Assembly (NCBI RefSeq): GCF_030230605.1
Contig: NZ_JASPDO010000002.1
Location: 1-64,000, forward strand
Direction of reading: 5' to 3'
DNA length: 64,000 bases
Source: Brevibacterium sp. UMB1308A
GTDB lineage: Bacteria > Actinomycetota > Actinomycetes > Actinomycetales > Brevibacteriaceae
Part shown: positions 34,727-43,865 of the stretch, piece by piece
How the letters are laid out: every line of letters begins with the position of its first letter
How positions within the stretch are numbered: position 1 is the stretch's first letter
The notes under the pieces: model-generated
Databases searched by the model: none
What the model saw: the letters and a program-made list of their open reading frames with translations, nothing else
What the model was told of the DNA's origin: nothing
Program-made: the position numbers and the translations under genes

Positions 34727-36369
34727 GGCCATTGTTAGTGGTGCTAGCGCTTTGGAGTACGCGACGTTTGCAGAACCGCGGGCGCCATAGCGCAGATGTA
34801 TTTCGGCGCCGGTTCCGGTTCATTGCGTTTGTACTTTTTGCGGTGGTGTGCCTGGCTTCGTTTGTGTGGAGTGTTGTGTCGGTGGGTGCTAATGACCCTG
34901 CCTCGTACTTCATTACGCCTACTCGTGTGTGGGAGTTGGGTATTGGTGGTTTGCTTGCGTGCATTTTAGGTGATCCGCAGAGGTTTAATGGTGCGCGCAA
35001 GGTGATGGCGATCGTTGGTGTGGTAGCGATTGGTGTTGCATGTGTGACGTATTCCGGTGAAGCCCCCGCTTTCCCGGGTGCTTCTGCTTTGATACCTACA
35101 TTGGGAGCGGCTACTTTGATCGCTGCTGGCTGGACTACCGGGTTGGGCTCTTTGGGGCCCATTATTAACTGGAAGCCTGTTCAGTTGGTCGGCCTATGGT
35201 CATATTCGTTGTACTTGTGGCATTTCCCTGTTGTGGTGTTTTTTCATGAAAGGAACGGGCGCCCGGCTGAAGGGATTTCAGAATTTATTGCGGTCTTTGC
35301 CGTGAGCATTGTGCTTGCGATGCTCTCCTTCTACTACGTGGAACAACCCCTACGTGTCCTACCGTTCCTCAAGAAACACAACAGGCGAGCACTTATTGCG
35401 GCTGGAATGTCAATGGCTGTGACGTGTGCTGTCGCAGCGGTTCCGTTTGCGTCGCATGCAATTGAGGTTGAGCGTGAGACCCGCAAGATCGAAGAGCTCA
35501 AAGCGGGCAACGTCGAGGGTATTGGCAGTGCTTCGCTCAGTAAGACGTCCTTTACCCGCTTTGCAGAGGGTTACTCTGGCACAATTTTGCCCGTCGTCTC
35601 GCGCGCAATCGAAGACAGGCCGTATTACCCCGAAGACTGTCCTGCTACACCTGCGGAACCTGAAACAAAAACCGCTGCAGAATGTGTGATGGCTAACCCA
35701 GACGGGTCGAAAACCTTGGCACTAGTGGGAGATTCGCACGCGAGCCAGTGGGTGCCGGCTTTTCAAGAAATGCTGAAGGGCACAGATTGGAAACTGGTTG
35801 TGCATTTGCACTACTCATGCCCCTTTAGCCTCGCGGAGCGGGGATATGAGACAAACGGTCGTTTGGAATGTAGCGAGCCAAACAAGAAAACTATCGAGAA
35901 ACTGAAAGATGAGAAACCCGATCGGGTGGTGATCGCGAACATGCCGGCTACAGATTTCAAACGCCAAAAAGGCGAGAAAAGGCCCGGACAGACTGGTTAC
36001 GCGGATGCGATGCGCCCTTTGGTGAAAGCAGGTATTGATCTGACGGTTTTGGGGGCAACACCGATACGAACGACGAAGGTGAATATTCCCGACTGTGTGG
36101 CCAAACATCAGGACAGCGGTGATTATGCTAAATGCGATCTCAGCCTCGATGACGTAAGCGAGTTCCGCGAAGCGGGGCGAGCTGTGGAGGATGCCTCGAA
36201 AAAAGTAGGTGCAAAGTATGTCGACGTGTGGGAGAAATTTTGCACCGAACAGGAGTGTCCTGTTGTTGTCGGGAACGTCCTTGTATATCGTGATCACAAC
36301 CACGTTAGTGCGACATACGTAAAAACGCTTACACCATTTCTTCAGGACCAACTGCGTCTTGAGAGCTGA
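34727..36369 (+). pseudogene. 3' part of the interrupted acyltransferase-3/SGNH gene
   Basis: This segment encodes the rest of the second acyltransferase: remaining membrane helices, then the SGNH-like domain with GDSHASQWVPAF and YRDHNHVSATYVKTL. An in-frame ATG at 34708 inside the element could in principle produce an N-terminally truncated protein lacking the first AT3 helices, which would not be expected to work. The stop is 16 bp before the GT2 gene, suggesting one transcript before insertion. Confidence 0.9.
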
Positions 36370-36385
36370 CGAATGGAACGACTAG

Positions 36386-37354
36386 ATGACGGTTGATCTG
36401 TCTACTTACAAAATTGCTGCCATTGTGCCTTGTCATAACGAGGAAGTGACTGTCCGCAAAGTAGTCACTGACCTCAAGGCGGCCGTTCCGTCAATGGACG
36501 TGTACGTGTACAACAACAACTCCTCCGACCGCACAGTAGAGGAAGCCATTGCGGCAGGAGCAATTGTTCGCCATGAAGAACGTCCTGGAAAAGGTAACGT
36601 TGTTCGGCGCGCATTCGCTGATGTTGAAGCCGACATTTACGTCATGGTAGACGGCGACGACACGTATGAAGCTTCGCATGTCCCTGACATGATTGAAATG
36701 TTGGTGAACGGTCCGTACGACCACATCCTGGGTGTTCGGCGTGACACAAACCCTGAGTCTTCATACCGCGCAGGGCACGAATTTGGCAACCGAATGTTCA
36801 ACGTCATCACGAGTAAGCTTTTTGGCACCCATGTCAGCGACATGCTTTCCGGTTACCGTGTCTTTTCACGCCGCTTCGTCAAATCATTCCCGGCAGTGAG
36901 TAAGCGCTTCGAAATTGAGACGGAACTTACCATTCACATGATGTCGCTCCGACTTCCTTGCGCCGAATACAGCATTGACTTCCGTGACCGTCCGGAGGGA
37001 AGTGAGTCGAAGCTCTCCACCGTGTCAGATGGCTTTAAAATCCTTGGCACGATTGCGCAAATGATGCGACACGAACGCCCTAACTTGTTCTACGGTACGC
37101 TTGCCCTTCTCATGGTGATCGCGTCGCTTGTGTGTGGTGTGCCGGTCATCGTTGAGTTCATGAACACTGGATTGGTTCCACGGTTCCCTACAGCGCTTTT
37201 GGCAGTGGCGCTCATGATTATCGCCGCCATTTTTGCCACCGTTGGCATTATTGGTGACGCGTTACGGCGCGTGCGACGTGAATCAGCACGCCTACACTAT
37301 CTGGAACTACTCCCGCCCAAGAAAACCGTGGGCCTGAGCGGGTCTTCATCTTAA
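36386..37354 (+). CDS. GtrB/DPM1-like glycosyltransferase family 2
   Basis: A 322-aa membrane-associated enzyme. IAAIVPCHNEEVTVRKVV is the GT-A start, MVDGDDTYEA holds the DxD metal site, and LSGYRVFSRRF is common in polyprenyl-phosphate glycosyl synthases. Two C-terminal hydrophobic segments (about residues 235-300) anchor it. It probably loads a sugar onto undecaprenyl or decaprenyl phosphate. It is followed directly by a GtrA gene, and the two plus the third gene form a Gtr-type trio. Confidence 0.88.
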   Translation: MTVDLSTYKIAAIVPCHNEEVTVRKVVTDLKAAVPSMDVYVYNNNSSDRTVEEAIAAGAIVRHEERPGKGNVVRRAFADVEADIYVMVDGDDTYEASHVPDMIEMLVNGPYDHILGVRRDTNPESSYRAGHEFGNRMFNVITSKLFGTHVSDMLSGYRVFSRRFVKSFPAVSKRFEIETELTIHMMSLRLPCAEYSIDFRDRPEGSESKLSTVSDGFKILGTIAQMMRHERPNLFYGTLALLMVIASLVCGVPVIVEFMNTGLVPRFPTALLAVALMIIAAIFATVGIIGDALRRVRRESARLHYLELLPPKKTVGLSGSSS

Positions 37355-37834
37355 ATGCCCGCTGACTCTCAAAAATGGCGTTCCCTACTTGTGGAAGTCA
37401 TGCGCTTCCTCATGGTTGGTGGCGCCGGATACGTTGTGGATGTGGGCTTATCCAACCTGCTGGTGTACGGCTTTTTGGGCATCCCTGCCACAATGCCGGG
37501 GAGCCCGGTCAAAGCAAAAATCATTTCAACGATTGCCTCTGTCATTGTTGCTTGGCTGGGAAACAAACTGTGGACATATGGCGACCGCACTACAGGGTCA
37601 AACGTACGCGGATTCATTCTCTTCGTGGTTGTGAACGCCATTGGAATGGTCATCACGGTGTTACCGCTGGGAGTGACGTGGTATCTCCTCAACCTGCGTG
37701 ACCCGATCTCGTACAACATATCCACCAACATTGTAGGAATCGCTCTCGCCATGGCATTTAGGTTCTATGCATACAGAACATGGGTTTTCAAAGAAGCGGA
37801 TTCTCCCCGAGCAGTGAAAATCGAGGAAAAGTGA
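37355..37834 (+). CDS. GtrA-family polyprenol-linked sugar flippase
   Basis: A 159-aa protein with four membrane helices. FLMVGGAGYVVDVGLSNLLV and VAWLGNKLWTYGDR are the GtrA hallmarks, and RFYAYRTWVFKE ends it. It flips lipid-linked sugars across the membrane. The ATG touches the preceding stop (TAAATG) and its stop overlaps the next start (GTGA), so the trio is tightly coupled. Confidence 0.9.
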   Translation: MPADSQKWRSLLVEVMRFLMVGGAGYVVDVGLSNLLVYGFLGIPATMPGSPVKAKIISTIASVIVAWLGNKLWTYGDRTTGSNVRGFILFVVVNAIGMVITVLPLGVTWYLLNLRDPISYNISTNIVGIALAMAFRFYAYRTWVFKEADSPRAVKIEEK

Positions 37835-39333
37835 CGAAAGTGATGAGCTTTTCTAAACACAACAAAGCGCTACTGTGGGACGTCGGGCTCTTGCTTCTGT
37901 GCCTCGCAATTGCCGCCGTTACTTTCTTAGGCTTTTACCCAGGGCGTGCCGAGTACGACATTTCGGAACAAGCGAAACAAATGCTGGGAATGAAGAATCT
38001 TTCTGACTGGCATCCGCCTATCGTCGCTATTCTGTGGCGGGGTTTGTATGCAGTAACGGGCAAGCTCGGTTCGCTACTAGCCTTCCAGCTTGGTATCTAT
38101 TTCCTGGCGGTGTTTCTGCTCGCCGTATTTGCGCACCGCATTCTAAAAAGTAAATGGGCGTCTTTGGCAATGATTGCGATCTTGGTTTCGCCTTGGGCCT
38201 ATAGCCAGCTGGCTGTTATGTGGAAAGACACAATCATGGCAGCACTTTTACTTTTTGCCGCCGGATGTTTAGCGCTTGTCACTCCCAAGAACAAGAAAAC
38301 ACTTTGGTTTATTGTGCCAGCGGTTTCGCTGCTTGTATTTGCCACAGTAGTAAGGAAGAATGCGGCCCCTGCTGTTGTGCCAATGTGCATTTTTATTGGC
38401 TGGCGGCTTGCTCCACTTTTCGCCCCAAAACTACGGAATCTCATTCCGAAGCTGAGAGAAGGGCGATCCAAACAATTCATAAGTGCCTTTATCATGGGTT
38501 GTGTCATCGTGGGATTTGTAGGAGCGTCAGCGGTTTCCTTGGATGGTGCAATTGCAAAAAAGTGGAACGTTAAACCGACGCACCAGATCTACCAGGTCAT
38601 TCTCGACGATGTTATGTTCTCTGTCCCTGAAAATGAGCTCAATGAATCAGCAGCACCCCAGGAGCTCAAGGACAAAATTAATAAGGCGCGCCCCAAGTGC
38701 TATGAAATGAACGAGCCCTATGACGCGTACTGGAACTGTTACGGTCGCGGATCTAGTGGCAGCGATTATTCACCGCTTGGCTACAGAGACGAGCTGAAAC
38801 AACTGTGGCTGGATCACGTCATCACCCACCCACAACGTTACGTTGAATATCGATGGTCGGTGTATAAGTTTTATCTCACCACTTCTCGACTTATCTACTT
38901 CCCAAACAAAGTGGTCAAACCCGCTAAGGAAGTAGGTTTTCGCAAGGGAAGCACGAAGTTTGATAAGGTCGCGAAGTTCTACGTCGTGGACTTTGGTGTC
39001 GACACGATTGGCTTTGTGTTTAAGCCGTGGTTTTGGCTGCTGGCAGGAGCCATTATATCCATCGGTGCGTGGTGGTCGGGCCGTAGCAGGGCGTTTGCTC
39101 TCATGCTGACGAGTTCAGGGTTCCTGTATGTTTTTGCGTACTTCCCGGTGATACCCGCGAATCATTTCCGTTACACGTACTGGCCCGCCCTGGCGGTTTC
39201 AGTGGCGTTTATAGCGGTCGTTGCAGGTTCGGTTAAAGCTTGGAAAGACCGTCGCGAACGCGCTGGGGCATTTCGCGCCTCACAAGGCGATACGCTTGAA
39301 CCACGGGTTTTGGAGTCCTCGAGCGCACGGTAG
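37831..39333 (+). CDS. Polytopic GT-C-like membrane protein
   Basis: A 500-aa protein with about eight to ten membrane helices. The first extracytoplasmic loop has GRAEYDISEQAKQMLGMKNL with SDWHPP, the place where GT-C glycosyltransferases keep catalytic acidic residues. A soluble loop (about 250-330) with CYEMNEPYDAYWNCYGRG carries two cysteines that may form a disulfide. With GtrB and GtrA it would serve as the acceptor-specific transferase. GTG 37831 gives a 4-bp overlap; ATG 37843 is an alternative. Its 3' end overlaps the opposite gene by 101 bp. Confidence 0.7.
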   Translation: MTKVMSFSKHNKALLWDVGLLLLCLAIAAVTFLGFYPGRAEYDISEQAKQMLGMKNLSDWHPPIVAILWRGLYAVTGKLGSLLAFQLGIYFLAVFLLAVFAHRILKSKWASLAMIAILVSPWAYSQLAVMWKDTIMAALLLFAAGCLALVTPKNKKTLWFIVPAVSLLVFATVVRKNAAPAVVPMCIFIGWRLAPLFAPKLRNLIPKLREGRSKQFISAFIMGCVIVGFVGASAVSLDGAIAKKWNVKPTHQIYQVILDDVMFSVPENELNESAAPQELKDKINKARPKCYEMNEPYDAYWNCYGRGSSGSDYSPLGYRDELKQLWLDHVITHPQRYVEYRWSVYKFYLTTSRLIYFPNKVVKPAKEVGFRKGSTKFDKVAKFYVVDFGVDTIGFVFKPWFWLLAGAIISIGAWWSGRSRAFALMLTSSGFLYVFAYFPVIPANHFRYTYWPALAVSVAFIAVVAGSVKAWKDRRERAGAFRASQGDTLEPRVLESSSAR

Positions 39334-41386
39334 CGCGTAGCCCACGGTAATTCTGCTGAAGCGCGCCCGTCCGAATATCCGGAAGCTGTTGAGCACGTGC
39401 TCGTTTCGCTAATAGTTGCAGAGCATGTGGTAATTCGTCGGTGAACGGTTGGAAATAGTTGGTTGTGAGCCACGCTTCAGACGGGAACCTAAAGTCCGAC
39501 CGTTCTAGATCGCTCAACGGCTGCGCGATCCCAGAATCGGCGAACGCCTCATTGAGCATGTCCTCATTAACTCCAAAGTCAGCAATAATAAGTGTTGCCA
39601 GGCCACGGTCCAAGCTTTCAAGCGCAGCTGTCGAAGACACTGTCGCCAGAGCCGTTCCCGGCTCAAGGAAATCGGACATAGGACCAACCTCAACCGACAG
39701 ACGTCCCGGTATCACTTTTCCTTCACGCTCCAAATCCTCCAAGAGCGCGGTGTAGGAGTGTTCTTCGTGATGAGTCTCCTGTTCACCTGGCCGGCTACGC
39801 ACCTTCACAATAACTGAGGACTTCGGAAAATTACGTGCGAAGCGGTTCAGAGACAACAAGATCTGCTCGCGTTCGTCCTTCTCCACGGGCACTTTTGCCT
39901 GCGGAGCAAAAACCAAACGGGTCGGAATATCCCCGGGAGTAAATCTAGCGCGAGGTGGTTTCTTCGACTTCAGCATGGGTAGACGAGCGACCACCACTTC
40001 GACAGGGAAGCGACAATCGGTTAATACCTGCTCGTATCTTTCTTTTTCAAAAGCGGAATGTGTGATGAACATGTCACCGAGACGCCTGTAACGTTGCCCC
40101 TTCGAAGTCGCAGGAAGTCCCACCCCAGGGAGGCCGGAGACCAGCCCAGGGCGGTGCGAGAGAAAGGCAGCAGTTGAATATATGACCTGCACAATAGGCC
40201 CAGTAGCAGCCGCGAGAATCACATTCGGCCGAAGGTCCTCTAGAGCGACTTTGAGCTCTGAATTCTTAACAACAGGCACATGCGCACTGCTGAAACCACT
40301 TCCGGCCAACGCGTTTGCGATCTGCTCGCCAGTGGGCAGGATCGGGTTGTCAACCAGCCACACGTGGACATCAAAATCCTCACGCAGCTGATCGAGGAGC
40401 GAAGCCGACCATTTCAGATAGGACTCTGAGTCGGAAATGGAAACAAGGATGGGTTTTGTAGTCGCACGGTTTACTGCTGTGTTGAGCTCCATTTTTGTTT
40501 TCATTGTGACGTTCGGTTTCCACCAGTCGTCAGGGACAAACGTGGTCTTGATCTTGGGTGCGTCCATCGTCAACGGCAACGTTTCGGTCGCGGTTGTGGG
40601 TAGCGAATAAACCTCAGAACCAGCTTGCGCGTGGGAAAGGCGAATTTCCACTGGAAGTCCTGCCGCATAAACCGTAGCGCCAGGGATACTTCCGACCCGA
40701 TTCAGAAATGCGGAACTTTCGCGCCGGTGAGCAATATAGGCAAACTGATCGAGCCCAAGGTTTTCGAGCCAGCAAAAGTATGAGTCTTCATCGATCACAC
40801 CGTCGGCGACCATTGCTGAACCAATGACAAACGGTCCTGAAGTTGGCAAGTCGTCCCAAGGAAAGGACCGGATCGTCGAGAAGCTGTGTGACTCAATGCG
40901 TACACCAGCGTTCTCTACGCGGGTCCGGAGCGAATCGTTGAGGGTGAGAGCTGTGAACCACGTGATATGGCCACGCTGTGCATGTGCGTAGAGAATACGA
41001 GAGGCAACATGGCCAAGCCCGGTACGGACAACAGAATTCGATACCCGTGAACGAACGAGTGGTGCCTTAGAAACCACGTTTTCGAACGCCGTGATCGTCG
41101 CACGTCCATCGTCAACAACGGTCAGGGCAGGTAACTTGCCACGCGCGCGGACCAGAAGTAGCTGAAACGATCCTGAGTTGAGGTCTCCCACGATCACGTT
41201 CTGAGCAGCAGTGAACGTGCGTGTCGGAGGGAGCCCCCACTTCACAGTGACGTCCGCGAGAAACGACAAAGGCAACTTTTCAACGAAGTCACGCATAGTC
41301 GCTGAGTCATAACAGAAAAGCGTCGAGGCTTTGTGTGTCTCCAAAGCCGCCAGAAACTGTAGCGGTGACTCAACTATCGCGATCAT
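39233..41386 (-). CDS. DUF6716-like putative glycosyltransferase
   Basis: A 717-aa soluble protein. It begins MIAIVESPLQFLAALE, the pattern of polysialyltransferase-like (GT52-type) enzymes, and appears to be two Rossmann-like halves: residues 1-280, and 320-700 with KPILVSISDSESYLKWS and later VIVKVRSRPGEQETHHEEHS. I recall this type as DUF6716 putative glycosyltransferase beside sialic-acid genes in actinobacteria. GGAGG precedes the ATG. The activity is unproven. The gene ends in a 101-bp tail-to-tail overlap with the GT-C-like gene. Confidence 0.65.
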   Translation of the reverse strand: MIAIVESPLQFLAALETHKASTLFCYDSATMRDFVEKLPLSFLADVTVKWGLPPTRTFTAAQNVIVGDLNSGSFQLLLVRARGKLPALTVVDDGRATITAFENVVSKAPLVRSRVSNSVVRTGLGHVASRILYAHAQRGHITWFTALTLNDSLRTRVENAGVRIESHSFSTIRSFPWDDLPTSGPFVIGSAMVADGVIDEDSYFCWLENLGLDQFAYIAHRRESSAFLNRVGSIPGATVYAAGLPVEIRLSHAQAGSEVYSLPTTATETLPLTMDAPKIKTTFVPDDWWKPNVTMKTKMELNTAVNRATTKPILVSISDSESYLKWSASLLDQLREDFDVHVWLVDNPILPTGEQIANALAGSGFSSAHVPVVKNSELKVALEDLRPNVILAAATGPIVQVIYSTAAFLSHRPGLVSGLPGVGLPATSKGQRYRRLGDMFITHSAFEKERYEQVLTDCRFPVEVVVARLPMLKSKKPPRARFTPGDIPTRLVFAPQAKVPVEKDEREQILLSLNRFARNFPKSSVIVKVRSRPGEQETHHEEHSYTALLEDLEREGKVIPGRLSVEVGPMSDFLEPGTALATVSSTAALESLDRGLATLIIADFGVNEDMLNEAFADSGIAQPLSDLERSDFRFPSEAWLTTNYFQPFTDELPHALQLLAKRARAQQLPDIRTGALQQNYRGLRATVRSRTPKPVVQAYRLVRREMPQRVRDGLSKL

Positions 41387-41387
41387 G

Positions 41388-42818
41388 TCAGTCCTCCACA
41401 GCGTCCCTTTTGGCACTTTGTCTCTTCTGGAATGATTTGTAGGTTTCACGCGCGAGCGTTTTTCCAGCGGACAACGATTTGCGAAGTACCGTGCGAGGAC
41501 GATTCCGCTTTGGAAGTCCGCCTGGCAGATCGAGCGAAGTGAGACGACGTTTCTTAAAGTACTTCATGGTATTCGAGCCACGTCGCTTGCTTAGGAAATC
41601 CTGGGCTGTCTCCCGCAGGCGGAACGCAATTTCTGGTTGCATTGCGTAGGATACGGAGTCGACGAGTGCTTGCAACTCTTTGACCTGTTCAGTTGAGAGC
41701 TCCGCATTCGAACCGTCGAGTGTAGCGTCGGCAATCGTCACGGGAATGCGGTTGGAGTTTTGGTAAGGCGTGATGCGCTCTAAAAGCAGGTCTGTCTTTA
41801 CTGCCTTTGCCGGGATGCGGTACAAGGCGCGGGCGGTGACCAGTGCCGTTGAAAAACATCCAATGACCAACGCCGGTTTGAGCACTGCGACAGCAACTTC
41901 GGCAATGACTGGGGAGCTGTACACAAAAAAGCCGATTCCCAATTCGTGTGCATAGGCACCCAGTGCTTGCACCATGTCGGGTGGCGAAGCGGGATGTGGC
42001 TTGAACACCACGGCTGTCATTCCTGCCTCGTGGGCAGCAGAAACAAAATCACGGTGCAGGTCGTGTTCTTCTTGGGGCGTCAAGATTCCTAATGCGGAAA
42101 GATACTGGCCAAACGCCATGGCTGTCGTTGATGAGTCAAGCGCCTTGATTTCATCGCTGAGACCCAGGTCAGTGTCGCGCGCGATTTCGTCAACGACTTT
42201 GACAAAAGCTTGGCGATCGAGAGCAATCGGAGTGATCTCATACTCGTTTAAGAGCCGTGGCACGAGCCCTTCAACAAGTGGCAGATAATGCAAAGACGAC
42301 ATCCGCTGTCCGTTAGCCAGCGGGATAAAGTTGCGAGTTGGGCCGTAACTCATGAGACCGTCAGAATGTACGCGAATCATTGCTGTGTGAAAGATACGGC
42401 CAAGCGCGATTGCAGGATTCACTTGGGGAGATTCCACAACAAGCTCAATGGTTTCGTCGCCAAGTTGCCAGCGCGAGCGTAGCTCAGTTTCCCACAAAGG
42501 CAGGTCTTCGGTGCGTGGTGCCCATGAGTTTGGGTGATTAGGTGCAATAAAGTCGTTGAGATAGATCACACGGTCGAAGCGTGTTAGTAGTGAGGCGGCG
42601 CCGGGTGCCTCGTCGATAGGGGTTGCAGCTTCGAGGACCACAGCGTTGTTTGAGAGGAGCAGAATGCGCTCGCTCGGAGTCTCAAAAAGCGCGTCGGGAG
42701 CTCCTGGGCCTTCGAGTGATGCCGCTGGGGTTACCGCCGAGTCATACACGCCTGAATCGATTCCGGCCGCAAGTCCCGCGACCTGAAAAAGGGTAGAGGC
42801 AAGGAAGATCTGCTTCAC
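41388..42818 (-). CDS. Polysialyltransferase-family glycosyltransferase
   Basis: A 476-aa protein. AVVFKPHPASPPDMVQALGA contains the KPHP motif, and PALVIGCFSTALVTARALYR the serine-containing motif, of the bacterial alpha-2,8-polysialyltransferase family. A basic C-terminus (KKRRLTSLDLPGGLPKRNRP) may bind the membrane. I chose GTG 42818: AAAGGAG lies upstream and it overlaps the GT2 stop as GTGA. It probably extends or starts a nonulosonic-acid chain made with the NeuB/NeuA products. Confidence 0.75.
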   Translation of the reverse strand: MKQIFLASTLFQVAGLAAGIDSGVYDSAVTPAASLEGPGAPDALFETPSERILLLSNNAVVLEAATPIDEAPGAASLLTRFDRVIYLNDFIAPNHPNSWAPRTEDLPLWETELRSRWQLGDETIELVVESPQVNPAIALGRIFHTAMIRVHSDGLMSYGPTRNFIPLANGQRMSSLHYLPLVEGLVPRLLNEYEITPIALDRQAFVKVVDEIARDTDLGLSDEIKALDSSTTAMAFGQYLSALGILTPQEEHDLHRDFVSAAHEAGMTAVVFKPHPASPPDMVQALGAYAHELGIGFFVYSSPVIAEVAVAVLKPALVIGCFSTALVTARALYRIPAKAVKTDLLLERITPYQNSNRIPVTIADATLDGSNAELSTEQVKELQALVDSVSYAMQPEIAFRLRETAQDFLSKRRGSNTMKYFKKRRLTSLDLPGGLPKRNRPRTVLRKSLSAGKTLARETYKSFQKRQSAKRDAVED

Positions 42819-43807
42819 TTGATGAGCTCCTTTAGCGCGTCTTTCGTCAACCCGAGAGCAGGGAGTACCGCATGCTGGCGGTTGGGTTTGGACTGGGCAA
42901 ACTCGCGGAGAAGTACGTCTTTGGGAACCATGGCTGATACCGTTCGGCTCTTTTCGTACAGCTTGTTCTTCATTACTTGTGGCGAGAGGGAGAACCGCTC
43001 GACTTGAGCCTGCACAATGGCAAGCCAGTTGCGTGCCGCTTTCTGCCACCACATATCCGCGTCACGGTCGTCTTCCACGAGTCGGAAAATTCCTTCGAAG
43101 GCATCGGCGAACATTAACTGACGTTCATCAACGATCTGGGTAAGCGATCCGGCAACATCCCGACGATACAGAATGCCTGGAGCATCAACTACGGCAAAGG
43201 AATCGGCGTTTAAATGCAGGTTCCAAATCCACTCGCGGTCTTCTGCCGTCATGAAGTCTTTGGGGAAATACAACATTCCTGAGTCTTTGACTCGACGGTG
43301 GAAGATCCCAGCCCACGCATACGGATAGTCCACCATAGTGGAGTCATGTACGGGCAAAATTCCATAACGAGGGTTCAGCGGTCGGTTGCGCAATGCCATT
43401 GGAGCACGCTTCAAAACACGCTTGTTGCCCGTGACAGTGACGTGGTCGCACCGAATGAAATCTACGTCGAGTGCTTTGGCGGCGTCGAGAAGTGTGGGGA
43501 GATGATTGTCGGCTAACCAGTCGTCACCATCGAGGAAAACGATGTAGTCACCTTTTGCGCGGTCAAGCCCCTGGTTGCGCCCATTTGCGAGGCCCACGTT
43601 GGTGGCGTTTGTGACTTCTTCAAAGTGGGGGAACTGCGCGCCGTATTCGTCTAGCAACAGCGGGGTGTCATCCGAAGACCCGTCGTTAATGAAAATAATC
43701 TGTACTTTGCTCATATCACCCTGTTTGTGGAGGGAAGTAAAGAGCGTGCTCAGATACGGGGCCGCATTCATCGCTGGGATGATGAGCGAAAGTTCAGGTG
43801 TTGACAC
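42815..43807 (-). CDS. Glycosyltransferase family 2
   Basis: A 330-aa GT-A enzyme. LSLIIPAMNAAPYLSTLF starts it, FINDGSSDDTP is the nucleotide-binding region and FLDGDDWLAD the DxD site. A C-terminal region (residues 210-330) is similar to teichoic-acid/CDP-glycerol-type GT2 proteins. GTG 43807 is preferred over the upstream ATG because GAGGAGAACC is a good ribosome site; the ATG lies in the terminator hairpin. It may build the acceptor or alternate residues of the polymer. Confidence 0.82.
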   Translation of the reverse strand: MSTPELSLIIPAMNAAPYLSTLFTSLHKQGDMSKVQIIFINDGSSDDTPLLLDEYGAQFPHFEEVTNATNVGLANGRNQGLDRAKGDYIVFLDGDDWLADNHLPTLLDAAKALDVDFIRCDHVTVTGNKRVLKRAPMALRNRPLNPRYGILPVHDSTMVDYPYAWAGIFHRRVKDSGMLYFPKDFMTAEDREWIWNLHLNADSFAVVDAPGILYRRDVAGSLTQIVDERQLMFADAFEGIFRLVEDDRDADMWWQKAARNWLAIVQAQVERFSLSPQVMKNKLYEKSRTVSAMVPKDVLLREFAQSKPNRQHAVLPALGLTKDALKELIK

Positions 43808-43824
43808 GGTTCTCCTCGACATAG

Positions 43825-43857
43825 AAAGGTGCGGTCGGTAGAACCGACCGCACCTTT
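43825..43857. terminator. Hairpin terminator downstream of neuB
   Basis: A 15-bp perfect inverted repeat (43825-43839 with 43843-43857) and a 3-nt loop lie between neuB and the GT2 gene. It probably separates or attenuates transcription of the transferase genes. Confidence 0.75.
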
Positions 43858-43865
43858 AGCATCAG

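Noticed and set aside
36386..39333. Prophage remnant because of Gtr genes
   Set aside because: No integrase, structural or att features accompany the trio; it lies in a glycan locus.
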